Shown: piece by piece, positions 33,787 to 43,015 of the stretch
Numbering within the stretch: the first letter of the stretch is position 1
Layout: each line of letters begins with the position of its first letter
Source of the DNA: VBAS01 sp964508655
GTDB taxonomy: Bacteria; Bacteroidota; Bacteroidia; Chitinophagales; Chitinophagaceae
NCBI GenBank assembly: GCA_964508655.1
Contig: CAZDUO010000001.1
Span: forward strand, 1 to 64,000
Direction: 5' to 3'
Length of the DNA: 64,000 nucleotides
The notes under the pieces: model-generated
Database searches by the model: none
Seen by the model: only the letters and a program-made list of their open reading frames with translations
Told to the model about the DNA's origin: nothing
Position numbers and translations under genes: made by a program

Positions 33787-34962
33787 GTGAGGCGCTTTGT
33801 TTTTGCACTTTTACTTTTTACGTTTTACTTTTCCTCAGCACAATCAGAACGCTGCCCCCTCCGCATCAGCCTGCTTACCTGCACACCGGGGCAGGAACTG
33901 TATTCCACCTTTGGGCACAGCGCCTTTAGAGTAGTTGACAGTTCATCAAACACTGATCTTGTTTTCAATTACGGCACGTTTGATTTTTATGACCCCAAAT
34001 TTTACCAGAAGTTCATCAAGGGCCGGTTGCTGTACTTTGTTTCGGTGGATTCGCTGCCGGGTTTTTTGTGGGAGTACCAGTATTACAAACGCGGTGTGAC
34101 CGAACAGGTGATGGATATCAACTGCGAAGAAAAACAAAAGCTTGTAGCAGCACTGTATGAAAACGCAAAAGAAGAAAATAAATATTACCATTACGATTTC
34201 AACTACGACAACTGCACCACCCGGCTGCGTGATATACTGGAAAAAACCACGGGCAAAGAACTTAAAACAAAAAATATTTTACCACATACCCACACCACTT
34301 TCCGCCACCTGATACATGATTACCTCAACCGCGGAGGACAGCAGTGGAGCAAGCTGGGTATTGATATTCTTTTGGGAAGCCCTCTGGATAAAAAAATCAG
34401 CAACCGGGAGGCGATGTTTCTGCCCGACTACCTGATGTATGCGTTTGACAGCTCCACGCTGAACAGCCACCCGCTGGTGGCGGAGAAAAAAATATTGCTG
34501 AACGAGTTTGAAGCGTACAAAACAAAAAGCTTCATCACTCCCCTTTTTGTCTTTGGCATTTTATTCCTGCTTATTACTGCAGCAAGTATAATTAAAGGCA
34601 ATCAGCGGAAGCTACCCTTTTTGATTTTTGACTTTTTACTTTTTACTATACTGGGCTTACTCGGCGTGTTGCTGCTGTTCATGTGGTTTGCCACCGATCA
34701 TGCCATGTGCCGCGATAATTACAACCTGCTGTGGGCATTTCCCCTTCATCTGCCGGTTTCATTTTTCCTGTTCAGTAAAAAACAACGGTTGTGCAGTTAT
34801 TTCCGGTTTATCTTTTTTTATTCAATTGCCTTAATCGTAGCCTGGCTTTTTTTACCCCAACAACTCAATACAGCCCTGCTGCCGGTTGTGGGAATAATTT
34901 TAATAAGGAGTTTTTATTTAAGTAAAAAGATTGCCGCAGAAACACTGAAAACCGTTACTTAA
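33787..34962 (+). CDS. DUF4105 membrane protein (Lnb-like lipoprotein N-acyltransferase candidate)
   Basis: 391 aa. GTG start. N-terminal signal sequence (about 1-18), a periplasmic DUF4105 domain (about 22-230) with CTPGQELYSTFGHSAFRV and DFNYDNCTTRLRDIL, giving a conserved His (GHS) and Cys (NCT), then four or five transmembrane segments (about 252-385). A DUF4105 protein (Lnb) has been reported as the lipoprotein N-acyltransferase of Bacteroides, with a Cys/His pair as catalytic residues; both are visible here. I recall that from the literature and did not check it. It would triacylate the lipoproteins encoded in this window. Confidence 0.8.
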   Translation: MRRFVFALLLFTFYFSSAQSERCPLRISLLTCTPGQELYSTFGHSAFRVVDSSSNTDLVFNYGTFDFYDPKFYQKFIKGRLLYFVSVDSLPGFLWEYQYYKRGVTEQVMDINCEEKQKLVAALYENAKEENKYYHYDFNYDNCTTRLRDILEKTTGKELKTKNILPHTHTTFRHLIHDYLNRGGQQWSKLGIDILLGSPLDKKISNREAMFLPDYLMYAFDSSTLNSHPLVAEKKILLNEFEAYKTKSFITPLFVFGILFLLITAASIIKGNQRKLPFLIFDFLLFTILGLLGVLLLFMWFATDHAMCRDNYNLLWAFPLHLPVSFFLFSKKQRLCSYFRFIFFYSIALIVAWLFLPQQLNTALLPVVGIILIRSFYLSKKIAAETLKTVT

Positions 34963-35017
34963 AAAGCATTCGTTAATTATTCAATATCTGTGCCTCAGTG
35001 CTTCAGTGGCTATATTC

Positions 35018-35827
35018 ATGCTGAAAGAAATATTATATCAAAACAAAAAAATCTCTTACCGCAGCACCGGCAGCGGCAAACCGCTTGTGCTGATTCATGG
35101 TTTTGGCGAAACCGGTGATGTATGGCGACTGCAGGAAAATTTCTTAAAGAACAAATATCATCTCATCATTCCTGACCTGCCCGGCTCCGGGAAATCAGAA
35201 ATGATTGAAGACATGAGCATGGAGGGGATGGCTGATGTAATAAAGGCCATTGTTGATACGGTGTTTCCAAAAGCCTCCCCCTTCAGGGGGAGGTTGGTGG
35301 GGGTTGGCCACAGCATGGGCGGCTACATCACACTTGCCTTTGCTGAAAAATATCCTGAGTATTTGTCTGCATTCGGCTTGTTCCATTCCACTGCTTTTGC
35401 AGACAGTGGTGAAAAAAAAGAAATTCGCAGAAAAGGCATTGAGTTTATCCACCGGCATGGCGCTTTTGAATTTCTGCAAACTACCACACCCAATCTTTTC
35501 TCTCCAAATTCCAAATCAGAAATTCAAAATTCTATTAATGAATTCATTGAATCGCTGAAAGATTTTTCTGCCGATGCCCTCATTGCTTACTACCAGGCCA
35601 TGATACAGCGCCCCGACCGGACTGCAGTTTTAAAAAACAGTAAAATCCCCATATTATTCATCGCCGGAGAATATGATAATGCTGTGCCGCTTAATGACAG
35701 CCTGAAGCAGTGTCATCTGCCGGAAAAATGCTACTTTCACGTCCTCAAAAAATCCGGCCATATGGGAATGCTTGAGCAACCTGGGGACGCCAACCGGATT
35801 CTGGACGAATTTTTGCAGGATACATGA
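35018..35827 (+). CDS. Alpha/beta hydrolase with two repeat-derived segments
   Basis: 269 aa. Oxyanion motif LVLIHGFGE, nucleophile GVGHSMGGYI, acid Asp in AGEYDNAVP and His in KSGHMGMLE form a full catalytic triad. Similar to BioH/esterase-like enzymes; substrate unknown. Two segments are encoded by repeat DNA: residues about 84-92 (KASPFRGR) just before the nucleophile strand come from a G/C palindrome copy, and about 163-172 (NSKSEIQNS) come from an AAATCAGAAATT-type repeat. ATG 35018 preferred over a GTG 12 nt upstream. Confidence 0.85.
   Translation: MLKEILYQNKKISYRSTGSGKPLVLIHGFGETGDVWRLQENFLKNKYHLIIPDLPGSGKSEMIEDMSMEGMADVIKAIVDTVFPKASPFRGRLVGVGHSMGGYITLAFAEKYPEYLSAFGLFHSTAFADSGEKKEIRRKGIEFIHRHGAFEFLQTTTPNLFSPNSKSEIQNSINEFIESLKDFSADALIAYYQAMIQRPDRTAVLKNSKIPILFIAGEYDNAVPLNDSLKQCHLPEKCYFHVLKKSGHMGMLEQPGDANRILDEFLQDT
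35269..35305 (-). repeat. G/C palindrome copy 5, in frame inside a coding sequence
   Basis: CCTCCCCCTTCAGGGGGAGG followed by TTGGTGGGGGT lies within the alpha/beta hydrolase gene and is read through as ASPFRGRLVGV. Minus orientation. Confidence 0.75.
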
Positions 35828-35839
35828 AACCCTTTCTAC

Positions 35840-38461
35840 GTGAGTAAATTGACGAAATACTTTTCGGGCTGCTTTATTGTTTTTGTTTTTGCATTACCCT
35901 CGAAAGCCAACCATATTTCCGGCGGTGAGATGTATTATACACTGGTGAGCCAGTCGGGAAATAATTACACATATCAAATAACCCTGAAGCTTTTCAGGGA
36001 TGTTGCAAGTACAGGCCCTGCTCTTGAACCATCGCAGAATATAGGCATCTATGAAAAAATCACCAATTCACTGATCTGGAGTAGTACGATAGGCATGTCC
36101 TCTCAGTACAATCTTACGCTTGGCACACCCAATCCCTGCATCATTGCGCCACCACAGGTTTCATTTACCATTGCATTATATACTTTCCAGGTGACGCTGC
36201 CCGGCTCACAATTTGGATATACTATTTCTTTTCAACGCTGCTGCAGGCTCGGAGGCATTACCAACCTGGTACCGCCATCAAATTCCTATGGCGCCACTTA
36301 CACCGCCGAAATTCCGGGATGGGAACCGGTGACTTCGGCGCCCGCCAACAACAGTGCAAGATTTGTGGGAAGCGATACGGTAATTATATGTTCAGGTTAC
36401 CCTTTTCAATACAGCTTTAATGCCACTGACACAGATGGAGATTCCCTGACCTATAATTTTTGTGATGCCTATACCAGCCCCGGTAATCCCAACGCTCCCA
36501 ACCCGCCATTTGCACCGCCATATAGTCCCTTGAGCTACATAGCACCCTACAGCGGTGCAAATCCTATGGGTAACCTGGTAAACATTAACACGGCTACAGG
36601 CTTAATAAGCGGCACAGCACCTACTGCGGGTCTGTATGTAGTTACTGTTTGTGTTAATGAATATCGCAATGGCACCCTGATAGCTACACAAAGAAAAGAT
36701 CTTCACATCCGCGTTTCCGATTGTCAGCTTGCTACCGTCACCCTTGAACCCAATGGCTATATTAATTGCAACGACTTTACCGTATCGTTCAGCAACCTTA
36801 CGCCCAGCCCGTTGATTAATTCTTATTTCTGGGATTTTGGCGATCTGTCCACGCTGGCCGATACATCCAACCTGCCATCGCCGTCTTACACGTATCCCGA
36901 CACAGGTGTTTATTATGTAAAAGTGGTGGCCAACCGTAATCAACCTTGTTCTGATTCCACCACGGCACCGGTAAGAGTATTCCCGGGATTTTTTCCTGCG
37001 TTCACATTCCAGGGCTCCTGTGTGAATGCACCGGTTCAGTTTACCGACCTGACCACAACTGTTCATGGCTATATTAATTTCTGGCGATGGGATTTTGGCG
37101 TGCCTGCTCTTACCAACGATACTTCCAATTTGCAGAATCCGATTTACACCTACACAAATACCGGCAGCTACACTGCCGAGTTTATTGTGGGAAGCAATAA
37201 AGGCTGCCGCGATACTATTTATCAATCGGTGAATGTGATTGATAAACCGCCCATCACTCTTGCTTTCCGCGACACGCTTATCTGCAGCATAGATACACTT
37301 CAATTGCAGGCCAGTGGTAATGGTGCATTTTTATGGACACCTAACTACAATATCATTAATGCCACATCGGCGGCGCCGCTTGTTTACCCCAAAACAAATA
37401 CCTGGTACCGGGTGGAGTTGAATGATAACGGCTGCCGCAACCAGGATTCGGTGCGTATTCGTGTGGTGGATTTTGTTACGCTGAATGTAAGCAACGACAC
37501 CTCCATCTGCACCAGTGACCAGGTGCAACTGAATGCAAACACCGACGGTTTGCAATACGTTTGGAGCCCGGCCGGATCTTTGAACAATCCGAATATTCTG
37601 AACCCGGTGGCTACACCCGCCGCCACCACTACTTACCAGGTTGTGTCAAGAATAGGTGGTTGTTCTGCCACTGAAACAATAACAGTAACCGTGGTTCCCC
37701 GCCCGTTTGTAAATGCAGGGGCTGATACAATGATTTGCTTCAATACACCTGCACAACTGAATGCACAAATGGGCGGCACATCATTCACCTGGTTGCCGGC
37801 ATCATCGCTGAGCAATGTGAATGTGCTTAACCCCGTAGCCAATCCACCGGCAACAACTTCTTATATTCTGACAGTTACTGATAATACTTCCGGCTGCCCC
37901 AAACCATCAATGGATACGGTGGTGGTTACAGTTTTGCCGAAAGTAAATGCATTTGCCGGCAATGATACCACCATCATTGCAGGGCTACCGCTGCAGCTGA
38001 GAGCCACTGGCGGGGTAAGTTATATATGGTCTCCGGCAATTGGATTGAATAATCCAAACATTGCAGGGCCGGTCGCCATGCTCGACGGCAACCCGGACGT
38101 GATTACTTACACAGTAACTATTCGTGACCAGGCTGGCTGTGTGGATACTGCAAGCATCACAGTCACTATATTTAAAACCGGGCCCGAAATTTTTGTACCC
38201 ACTGGTTTTACACCCAATGGTGACGGACGTAACGATGTGTTCCGGCCGATTTATGTTGGTATGCAAACGATAGATTACTTCCGTGTTTACAACCGCTGGG
38301 GCCAGCTTGTGTACAGTAATAACCTGAACGATGGCCGGGGTTGGGATGGGAAAATCGGCGGTACCAAGCAGAATTCAGGGTCTTACATCTGGATGGTAAG
38401 AGCCACTGATATACTGGGTAAAGTCCATTTCAAACGCGGAACGGTTGTTTTGATTCGCTGA
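35840..38461 (+). CDS. PKD-repeat secreted protein with gliding-type C-terminal T9SS domain (paralogue 1)
   Basis: 873 aa. GTG start; signal peptide about 1-23 (ending PSKA). The N-terminal domain begins NHISGGEMYY and includes LKLFRDVAST and FQRCCRLGGITNL, a pattern shared with many Bacteroidota surface proteins. PKD domains follow at about 305-470 (WDFGDLS, WRWDFGVP), then Ig-like repeats built on Asn-Pro-Asn-Ile-Leu-Asn-Pro phrases (about 555-780). It ends in a gliding-motility C-terminal domain (about 783-873: VPTGFTPNGDGRNDV, YFRVYNRWGQLVY, RGTVVLIR). It is followed by a paralogue. Cargo for T9SS; role unknown. No SprF-like gene is beside it. Confidence 0.88.
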   Translation: MSKLTKYFSGCFIVFVFALPSKANHISGGEMYYTLVSQSGNNYTYQITLKLFRDVASTGPALEPSQNIGIYEKITNSLIWSSTIGMSSQYNLTLGTPNPCIIAPPQVSFTIALYTFQVTLPGSQFGYTISFQRCCRLGGITNLVPPSNSYGATYTAEIPGWEPVTSAPANNSARFVGSDTVIICSGYPFQYSFNATDTDGDSLTYNFCDAYTSPGNPNAPNPPFAPPYSPLSYIAPYSGANPMGNLVNINTATGLISGTAPTAGLYVVTVCVNEYRNGTLIATQRKDLHIRVSDCQLATVTLEPNGYINCNDFTVSFSNLTPSPLINSYFWDFGDLSTLADTSNLPSPSYTYPDTGVYYVKVVANRNQPCSDSTTAPVRVFPGFFPAFTFQGSCVNAPVQFTDLTTTVHGYINFWRWDFGVPALTNDTSNLQNPIYTYTNTGSYTAEFIVGSNKGCRDTIYQSVNVIDKPPITLAFRDTLICSIDTLQLQASGNGAFLWTPNYNIINATSAAPLVYPKTNTWYRVELNDNGCRNQDSVRIRVVDFVTLNVSNDTSICTSDQVQLNANTDGLQYVWSPAGSLNNPNILNPVATPAATTTYQVVSRIGGCSATETITVTVVPRPFVNAGADTMICFNTPAQLNAQMGGTSFTWLPASSLSNVNVLNPVANPPATTSYILTVTDNTSGCPKPSMDTVVVTVLPKVNAFAGNDTTIIAGLPLQLRATGGVSYIWSPAIGLNNPNIAGPVAMLDGNPDVITYTVTIRDQAGCVDTASITVTIFKTGPEIFVPTGFTPNGDGRNDVFRPIYVGMQTIDYFRVYNRWGQLVYSNNLNDGRGWDGKIGGTKQNSGSYIWMVRATDILGKVHFKRGTVVLIR

Positions 38462-38674
38462 TAATTCAGTTGCCTGTTAGATTTTTTCTGCCAAATATTT
38501 TTCTTTTTGCACAAACAACTTTCCCTGTGCAGCAGTCGTTTCTGTAACATCGTCTTTTAGCGAATTATCAACATCAGGAATCGCAATCAATACCGCAAAA
38601 AAATAGTAATTTCAGAACCGGATTCCGGAAAAGTTTTTGTAGTAAAGAAAAGTACATCCGGCCCGTCACTCTGC

Positions 38675-41299
38675 ATGAAAAAACTATTCTTCATACTCCT
38701 TCTTCTGCCGGCAACAACTTTGTTTGCAAGGCATATTGCAGGCGGTGAAATTTTTCATGAGTATCTGGGTCCGGGCTCAACAGCCAATACAAGTATTTAT
38801 AAAATCACATTACGCCTTTTCAGAGACTGCCAGTCAACCGGCGCCCAGCTTGATCCCACTATTTACATCGGCATTTTCGATAAGTTTTCCAATGCAGAAG
38901 TTGCCGGTTCACCGTTTGCTGTTGCTCTCGATCATATTGATGTGATTCAGAAAAGCGGCAATATTCCCTGCATTATCAACCCCCCGATAGTATGCTACCA
39001 GGTGGGATTTTATTTTTTAACTGTACAACTCCCAAATAATTCAGCGGGCTATTGGGTTTCGTTTCAGCGTTGTTGCCGTGTTGACAATATCACCAATTTA
39101 TCAGTAGCAGTTGGTGTTGGGGCTACTTATCTCGGCAGCATTGCCGGCACCAGCACACTGGGTCCCGGTGGTCACAATTCAAGCCCGCAGTTTTATGTGA
39201 GAGATACGGNNNNNNNNNNGGCGCTGGTTTGTCACAACCGCAATTTCACACTTGACTTCAGCGCTTTTGATCCCGATGGCGATGTGCTCACTTATGAATT
39301 CTGTGAAGCATACGACGGGGGAAGCACCGGCAGCCCGGTGGTTACCAATCCGCCACCGCCACCATATGCCGTGGTTCCCTATGGTGGTATTTATTTTCCT
39401 TCTTCACCATTAGGCCCTACAGTCAGCATCAACCCGGCCACGGGTATCATATCAGGATTGGCGCCGGCTACCGTCGGTTCTTTTGTTATTGCTGTATGTG
39501 TTACCGAGTGGCGAAACGGGCAAATCATCAATACACACCGCAAAGATTTTATTTTGAAAATAGCCGACTGCGATTTTGTGGCTGCCGAGCTTCCTATTTC
39601 TGCCACTCATTGCGATGACTTTACTACTCATTTTGAAAACCTCACCCCTTCTTCATTGATTTATGCATGGCATTGGGATTTCGGCGTACCGGGCATGACA
39701 AGTGATACATCCAACCTACCGGCGCCTGATTTTACTTATCCCGACACCGGGGTGTACACTATTAAACTTGTGGTTAATCCCGGCGATCAATGTTCCGATT
39801 CAGCAACCATGCAATTGGGTATTTATCCCGGCTTTTTCCCTGACTTTAGTTCTTCAGGCATTTGTGTGAATAAACCAACCTTCTTTACCGATGCCACTAC
39901 CACCGTATATGGAGTGGTAAACAGCTGGCGATGGGATTTTGGCGAGTCAACAGCCACCAATGACACATCACGATTACAAAATCCCGTTTATACTTATCCT
40001 GCTATTGGGTTAAAAACAGTGCAGCTGGTTGTGCAGAGCAGCAAAGGGTGCATTGATACCGTCACCCGTGATATTACAATTATAGATAAACCTCCTATTA
40101 CCCTTCCCTTCCGCGACACGCTGATATGTAATATTGATACATTGCAATTAGTCGCTTCGGGTACGGGTGTATTTTCATGGACACCTAATTACAATATTCT
40201 GCTGGCGAATACAGCCACACCGCTTGTTTATCCTAAATTGACTACCTGGTACAGGGTGCAGCTCGATGATAATGGCTGTATAAATACAGATTCAATCAGG
40301 GTAAGAGTAGTAAGCCAGGTGACGCTGAATGCAAGACCGGATACTACTTTCTGCCGCGGCGATGGGGTGCAGCTTGGTGCCGTCACAGATGGATTACAAT
40401 TTACCTGGTCACCCAACCTGAACCTGAGCAATCCGAATATCCTGAACCCGATTGCCAATCCGCCTACAACTACAACTTACCAGCTGACGGCAAGAATAGG
40501 AAATTGTTCTGCCACGGATGATGTAACTGTGTTTGTAGTTCCCTACCCGTTTGTAAATGCAGGAAATGATGTGACGACCTGTTACAATACACCTGTACAA
40601 TTGAACGGAACGGTGATTGCTTCCAATTTTTACTGGCGGCCGCAGGGTACTTTGAACAATCCGAATATTCTTAATCCGATTGCCCAGCCGCTCATTACTA
40701 CCCGGTATGTGCTCACTGCTACCGACACGCTGGGCTGCCCCAAACCTGGCTATGATACTGTGCTGGTAACCGTGCTTCCGAAAGTGCAGGCTACTGCAGG
40801 CAGGGATACAGCCATAGTAGCCGGACAACCATTACAATTGACAGCAAGCGGAGGCGAATCGTATTTATGGGTTCCATCTTTTGGCCTTAACAATGTGACC
40901 GTGGCAAATCCAATTGCCACACTGAACGGTAACCCCGACAGCATACGCTACAAAGTATATGTTCGCAATGTGCTGGGCTGTGTGGATTCGGCCACCGTGC
41001 TGGTAAAAGTTTTCAGAACCAATCCGCAGGTTTTTGTGCCAACAGGTTTCACTCCAAACGGCGACGGATTGAACGATGTACTTAAACCCATCGGAGTGGG
41101 TATTGACCGTATTGAATATTTCAGGGTGTACAACCGCTGGGGCCAGCTTGTTTTCAGCACCACCATTAACGGCCGCGGCTGGGATGGAAAAATCGGCGGC
41201 AAACCGCAAACCACCAATACATTTGTGTGGCTGGTAAAAGCAATTGACTACACAGGCAAATCAGTTTTTGCCAAAGGCACTGCTACACTTATCCGGTAA
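38675..41299 (+). CDS. PKD-repeat secreted protein with gliding-type C-terminal T9SS domain (paralogue 2, contains N gap)
   Basis: 874 aa as read. Signal peptide about 1-18 (ending LFA), then RHIAGGEIFHE and the same domain order as the gene upstream: FQRCCRVDNITNL, PKD motifs (WHWDFGVPG, WRWDFGES), Ig-like NPNILNP repeats and the C-terminal domain (VPTGFTPNGDGLNDV, YFRVYNRWGQLVF, TATLIR). Ten N (39210-39219) interrupt the frame near residue 180 and appear to be gap padding. The tandem pair looks like a gene duplication that has since diverged. T9SS cargo of unknown role. Confidence 0.85.
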   Translation: MKKLFFILLLLPATTLFARHIAGGEIFHEYLGPGSTANTSIYKITLRLFRDCQSTGAQLDPTIYIGIFDKFSNAEVAGSPFAVALDHIDVIQKSGNIPCIINPPIVCYQVGFYFLTVQLPNNSAGYWVSFQRCCRVDNITNLSVAVGVGATYLGSIAGTSTLGPGGHNSSPQFYVRDTXXXXALVCHNRNFTLDFSAFDPDGDVLTYEFCEAYDGGSTGSPVVTNPPPPPYAVVPYGGIYFPSSPLGPTVSINPATGIISGLAPATVGSFVIAVCVTEWRNGQIINTHRKDFILKIADCDFVAAELPISATHCDDFTTHFENLTPSSLIYAWHWDFGVPGMTSDTSNLPAPDFTYPDTGVYTIKLVVNPGDQCSDSATMQLGIYPGFFPDFSSSGICVNKPTFFTDATTTVYGVVNSWRWDFGESTATNDTSRLQNPVYTYPAIGLKTVQLVVQSSKGCIDTVTRDITIIDKPPITLPFRDTLICNIDTLQLVASGTGVFSWTPNYNILLANTATPLVYPKLTTWYRVQLDDNGCINTDSIRVRVVSQVTLNARPDTTFCRGDGVQLGAVTDGLQFTWSPNLNLSNPNILNPIANPPTTTTYQLTARIGNCSATDDVTVFVVPYPFVNAGNDVTTCYNTPVQLNGTVIASNFYWRPQGTLNNPNILNPIAQPLITTRYVLTATDTLGCPKPGYDTVLVTVLPKVQATAGRDTAIVAGQPLQLTASGGESYLWVPSFGLNNVTVANPIATLNGNPDSIRYKVYVRNVLGCVDSATVLVKVFRTNPQVFVPTGFTPNGDGLNDVLKPIGVGIDRIEYFRVYNRWGQLVFSTTINGRGWDGKIGGKPQTTNTFVWLVKAIDYTGKSVFAKGTATLIR
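39210..39219. other. Assembly gap (10 N)
   Basis: The left flank ends GATACGG and the right flank begins GGCGCTGG. Merging the shared GG gives GAT ACG GCG CTG GTT, which aligns without an indel to the paralogue (Asp-Thr-Val-Ile-Ile-Cys there, Asp-Thr-Ala-Leu-Val-Cys here). The true gap is probably zero, with padding added at a contig overlap. Confidence 0.8.
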
Positions 41300-41384
41300 A
41301 TTTCATTTTGGAATCCTCGTAATATCGTAAACAGATTTTAGATTTGAGTCTGGAATTAAAATATCCGACAAGAATATTTGAGAA

Positions 41385-41416
41385 CTGAAATCTAAAATCT
41401 GAAATCTAAAATCAGT
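41385..41416. repeat. AAATCTAAAATC-type repeat
   Basis: GAAATCTAAAATCTGAAATC and TAAAATCAG, an AAATC-based short-period repeat ending about 10 nt before the SDR start codon. Related sequence follows the fabH stop (52600-52630) and lies inside queE and the alpha/beta hydrolase gene. Confidence 0.6.
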
Positions 41417-41425
41417 TTTTACCCG

Positions 41426-42184
41426 ATGCCAAAGATTGCTTTTATCACCGGCGCCGGTTCAGGTTTCGGAAAAGCCTGCGCCGAAAAATTTGCTTCACAT
41501 GGTTACGACCTTATCCTGAATGGCAGGCGTGAAGAAAGGCTGCTGACAGTAAAAGAAAACATCGAAGGAAAATACAATACCGCCATCCTGCTTTCAGTAT
41601 TTGATGTGCGGAACAGAGGAGATGTTTTTTCTGCCATTGATAAAATCCCTTCCGGCTGGCAGCATGTGGATGTGCTTATCAACAATGCCGGCCTTGCCCT
41701 CGGTCGTGATTATTTTGATGAAGCCGGCCTTGACGACTGGGACACGATGATTGACACCAACCTGAAAGGATTACTCTATGTGACAAAAGCATTGTTGCCA
41801 ATGCTCCGAAAAAGTTCACAGCCTCATATCATCAATCTCGGCTCCACGGCAGCAAAAGAAGTGTATGAAAAAGGAAATGTGTATTGCGCTTCAAAAGCTG
41901 CGGTGGATGCCGTATCGCAATCCATGCGGATTGATTTGCTGCGCCAGGGAATAAAGGTTACAGCCATTCATCCCGGCGCCGCCGAAACGGAGTTCTCCAT
42001 CGTCAGGTTTAAAGGCGATGAAGCTATTGCCAAAAAAGTGTACCAGGGTCTTCAACCACTCACAGCCGATGATGTGGCCGATGTTATTTATTACTGCACC
42101 TCTTTGCCACCTCATGTTTGCATCAACGACCTGGTAATTACCTGCACACAACAAGCAAATAATTTCTATTTCAACCGCCGGTAG
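41426..42184 (+). CDS. Short-chain dehydrogenase/reductase (YdfG-like)
   Basis: 252 aa classical SDR. Cofactor motif TGAGSGFG (about 8-15), NNAG at about 87-90, catalytic Ser in NLGSTAAK and the YxxxK pair in YCASKAAV (about 152-156). Resembles YdfG-type serine/3-hydroxy acid dehydrogenases. NADP preference is suggested by the Arg pair in NGRREERL. Substrate not certain. Confidence 0.88.
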   Translation: MPKIAFITGAGSGFGKACAEKFASHGYDLILNGRREERLLTVKENIEGKYNTAILLSVFDVRNRGDVFSAIDKIPSGWQHVDVLINNAGLALGRDYFDEAGLDDWDTMIDTNLKGLLYVTKALLPMLRKSSQPHIINLGSTAAKEVYEKGNVYCASKAAVDAVSQSMRIDLLRQGIKVTAIHPGAAETEFSIVRFKGDEAIAKKVYQGLQPLTADDVADVIYYCTSLPPHVCINDLVITCTQQANNFYFNRR

Positions 42185-42419
42185 ATTGACACCAGTCAAC
42201 ATTTCCACAACCCCTTGACATAGACTCGTAATTTTACGATTATTGTCGTTCCTTCCCGGAAACTACCAATGTCTTTTCCCAAATCCACTATTTAAGACCA
42301 CCGTACTACACCTAAGAACTTGTACCTGAAAGGAAAAATTGTATTTAAAAAATTCAGAACTCAACATCCTTGCGTCTAATTTTATGGCATTACAGTTTCC
42401 ATATCATCTGAGATCCCTT

Positions 42420-42893
42420 ATGAAAAACCCGTACCTGCTGATACCCGCTTTTATACTGGCCTCATTCACGGCCTCTTCACAATCCAACGTAATCAAAGTA
42501 CAATCATGCAGCGATGAACTGATAAAACATCAGGTGGACAGTTTGAAAAAATTATTTTCCGACGATGGCTTTATCCTGCTGAAAGAAGCCTCCATCAGCA
42601 TGGAAAGCGAATATGAAATGCCGGTCATTGTGCCGCTGAACCAGGGCAGTCTTTACCAGTTTGTCTTCATCGGCGATTACAGCAGCCGCCTGTATGAAGT
42701 ACGCATGTACGACTGGAATGAAAAACAGGTGGTGTTCAAACAAAACCGATGGGGCGATGTGGACGGCAATGTCATCTCCTACGCTTACCAACCCCGCTTC
42801 TCCGAATTTCACATGATGAAACCTGTGCAGGTAAACAGGGAAAAAAAGAAAGGCCTGTGCGGGTATGTGATGATGTTTAAGAAAGTGAAGTAA
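42420..42893 (+). CDS. Hypothetical secreted protein
   Basis: 157 aa. Signal peptide about 1-20 (ending TASSQ). The mature chain has SCSDELIKHQVDSLKKLFSDDGFILLKEAS, then beta-rich EYEMPVIVPLNQGSLYQFVFIGD, and ends VMMFKKVK. Four or five aromatic/beta strands and no recognisable motif. I take ATG 42420 as start because it directly precedes the signal peptide. A terminator follows 70 nt downstream. Confidence 0.7.
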   Translation: MKNPYLLIPAFILASFTASSQSNVIKVQSCSDELIKHQVDSLKKLFSDDGFILLKEASISMESEYEMPVIVPLNQGSLYQFVFIGDYSSRLYEVRMYDWNEKQVVFKQNRWGDVDGNVISYAYQPRFSEFHMMKPVQVNREKKKGLCGYVMMFKKVK

Positions 42894-42963
42894 CCATGAT
42901 TTGCAGGATTGAAAAGATTAAAAAAGAAACCAGGAAAATCTAAATCTTTATTTATTCTTTTTT

Positions 42964-42992
42964 ATCTGAATCTTGAGCGATTCAGATTTTTT
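42964..42992 (+). terminator. Rho-independent terminator
   Basis: ATCTGAATC (42964-42972), a 6-nt loop and GATTCAGAT (42979-42987) form a 9-bp stem followed by T5. It would end the transcript from the hypothetical gene at 42420. Confidence 0.7.
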
Positions 42993-43015
42993 CGGATTCT
43001 TGATCAAATAAAAAA

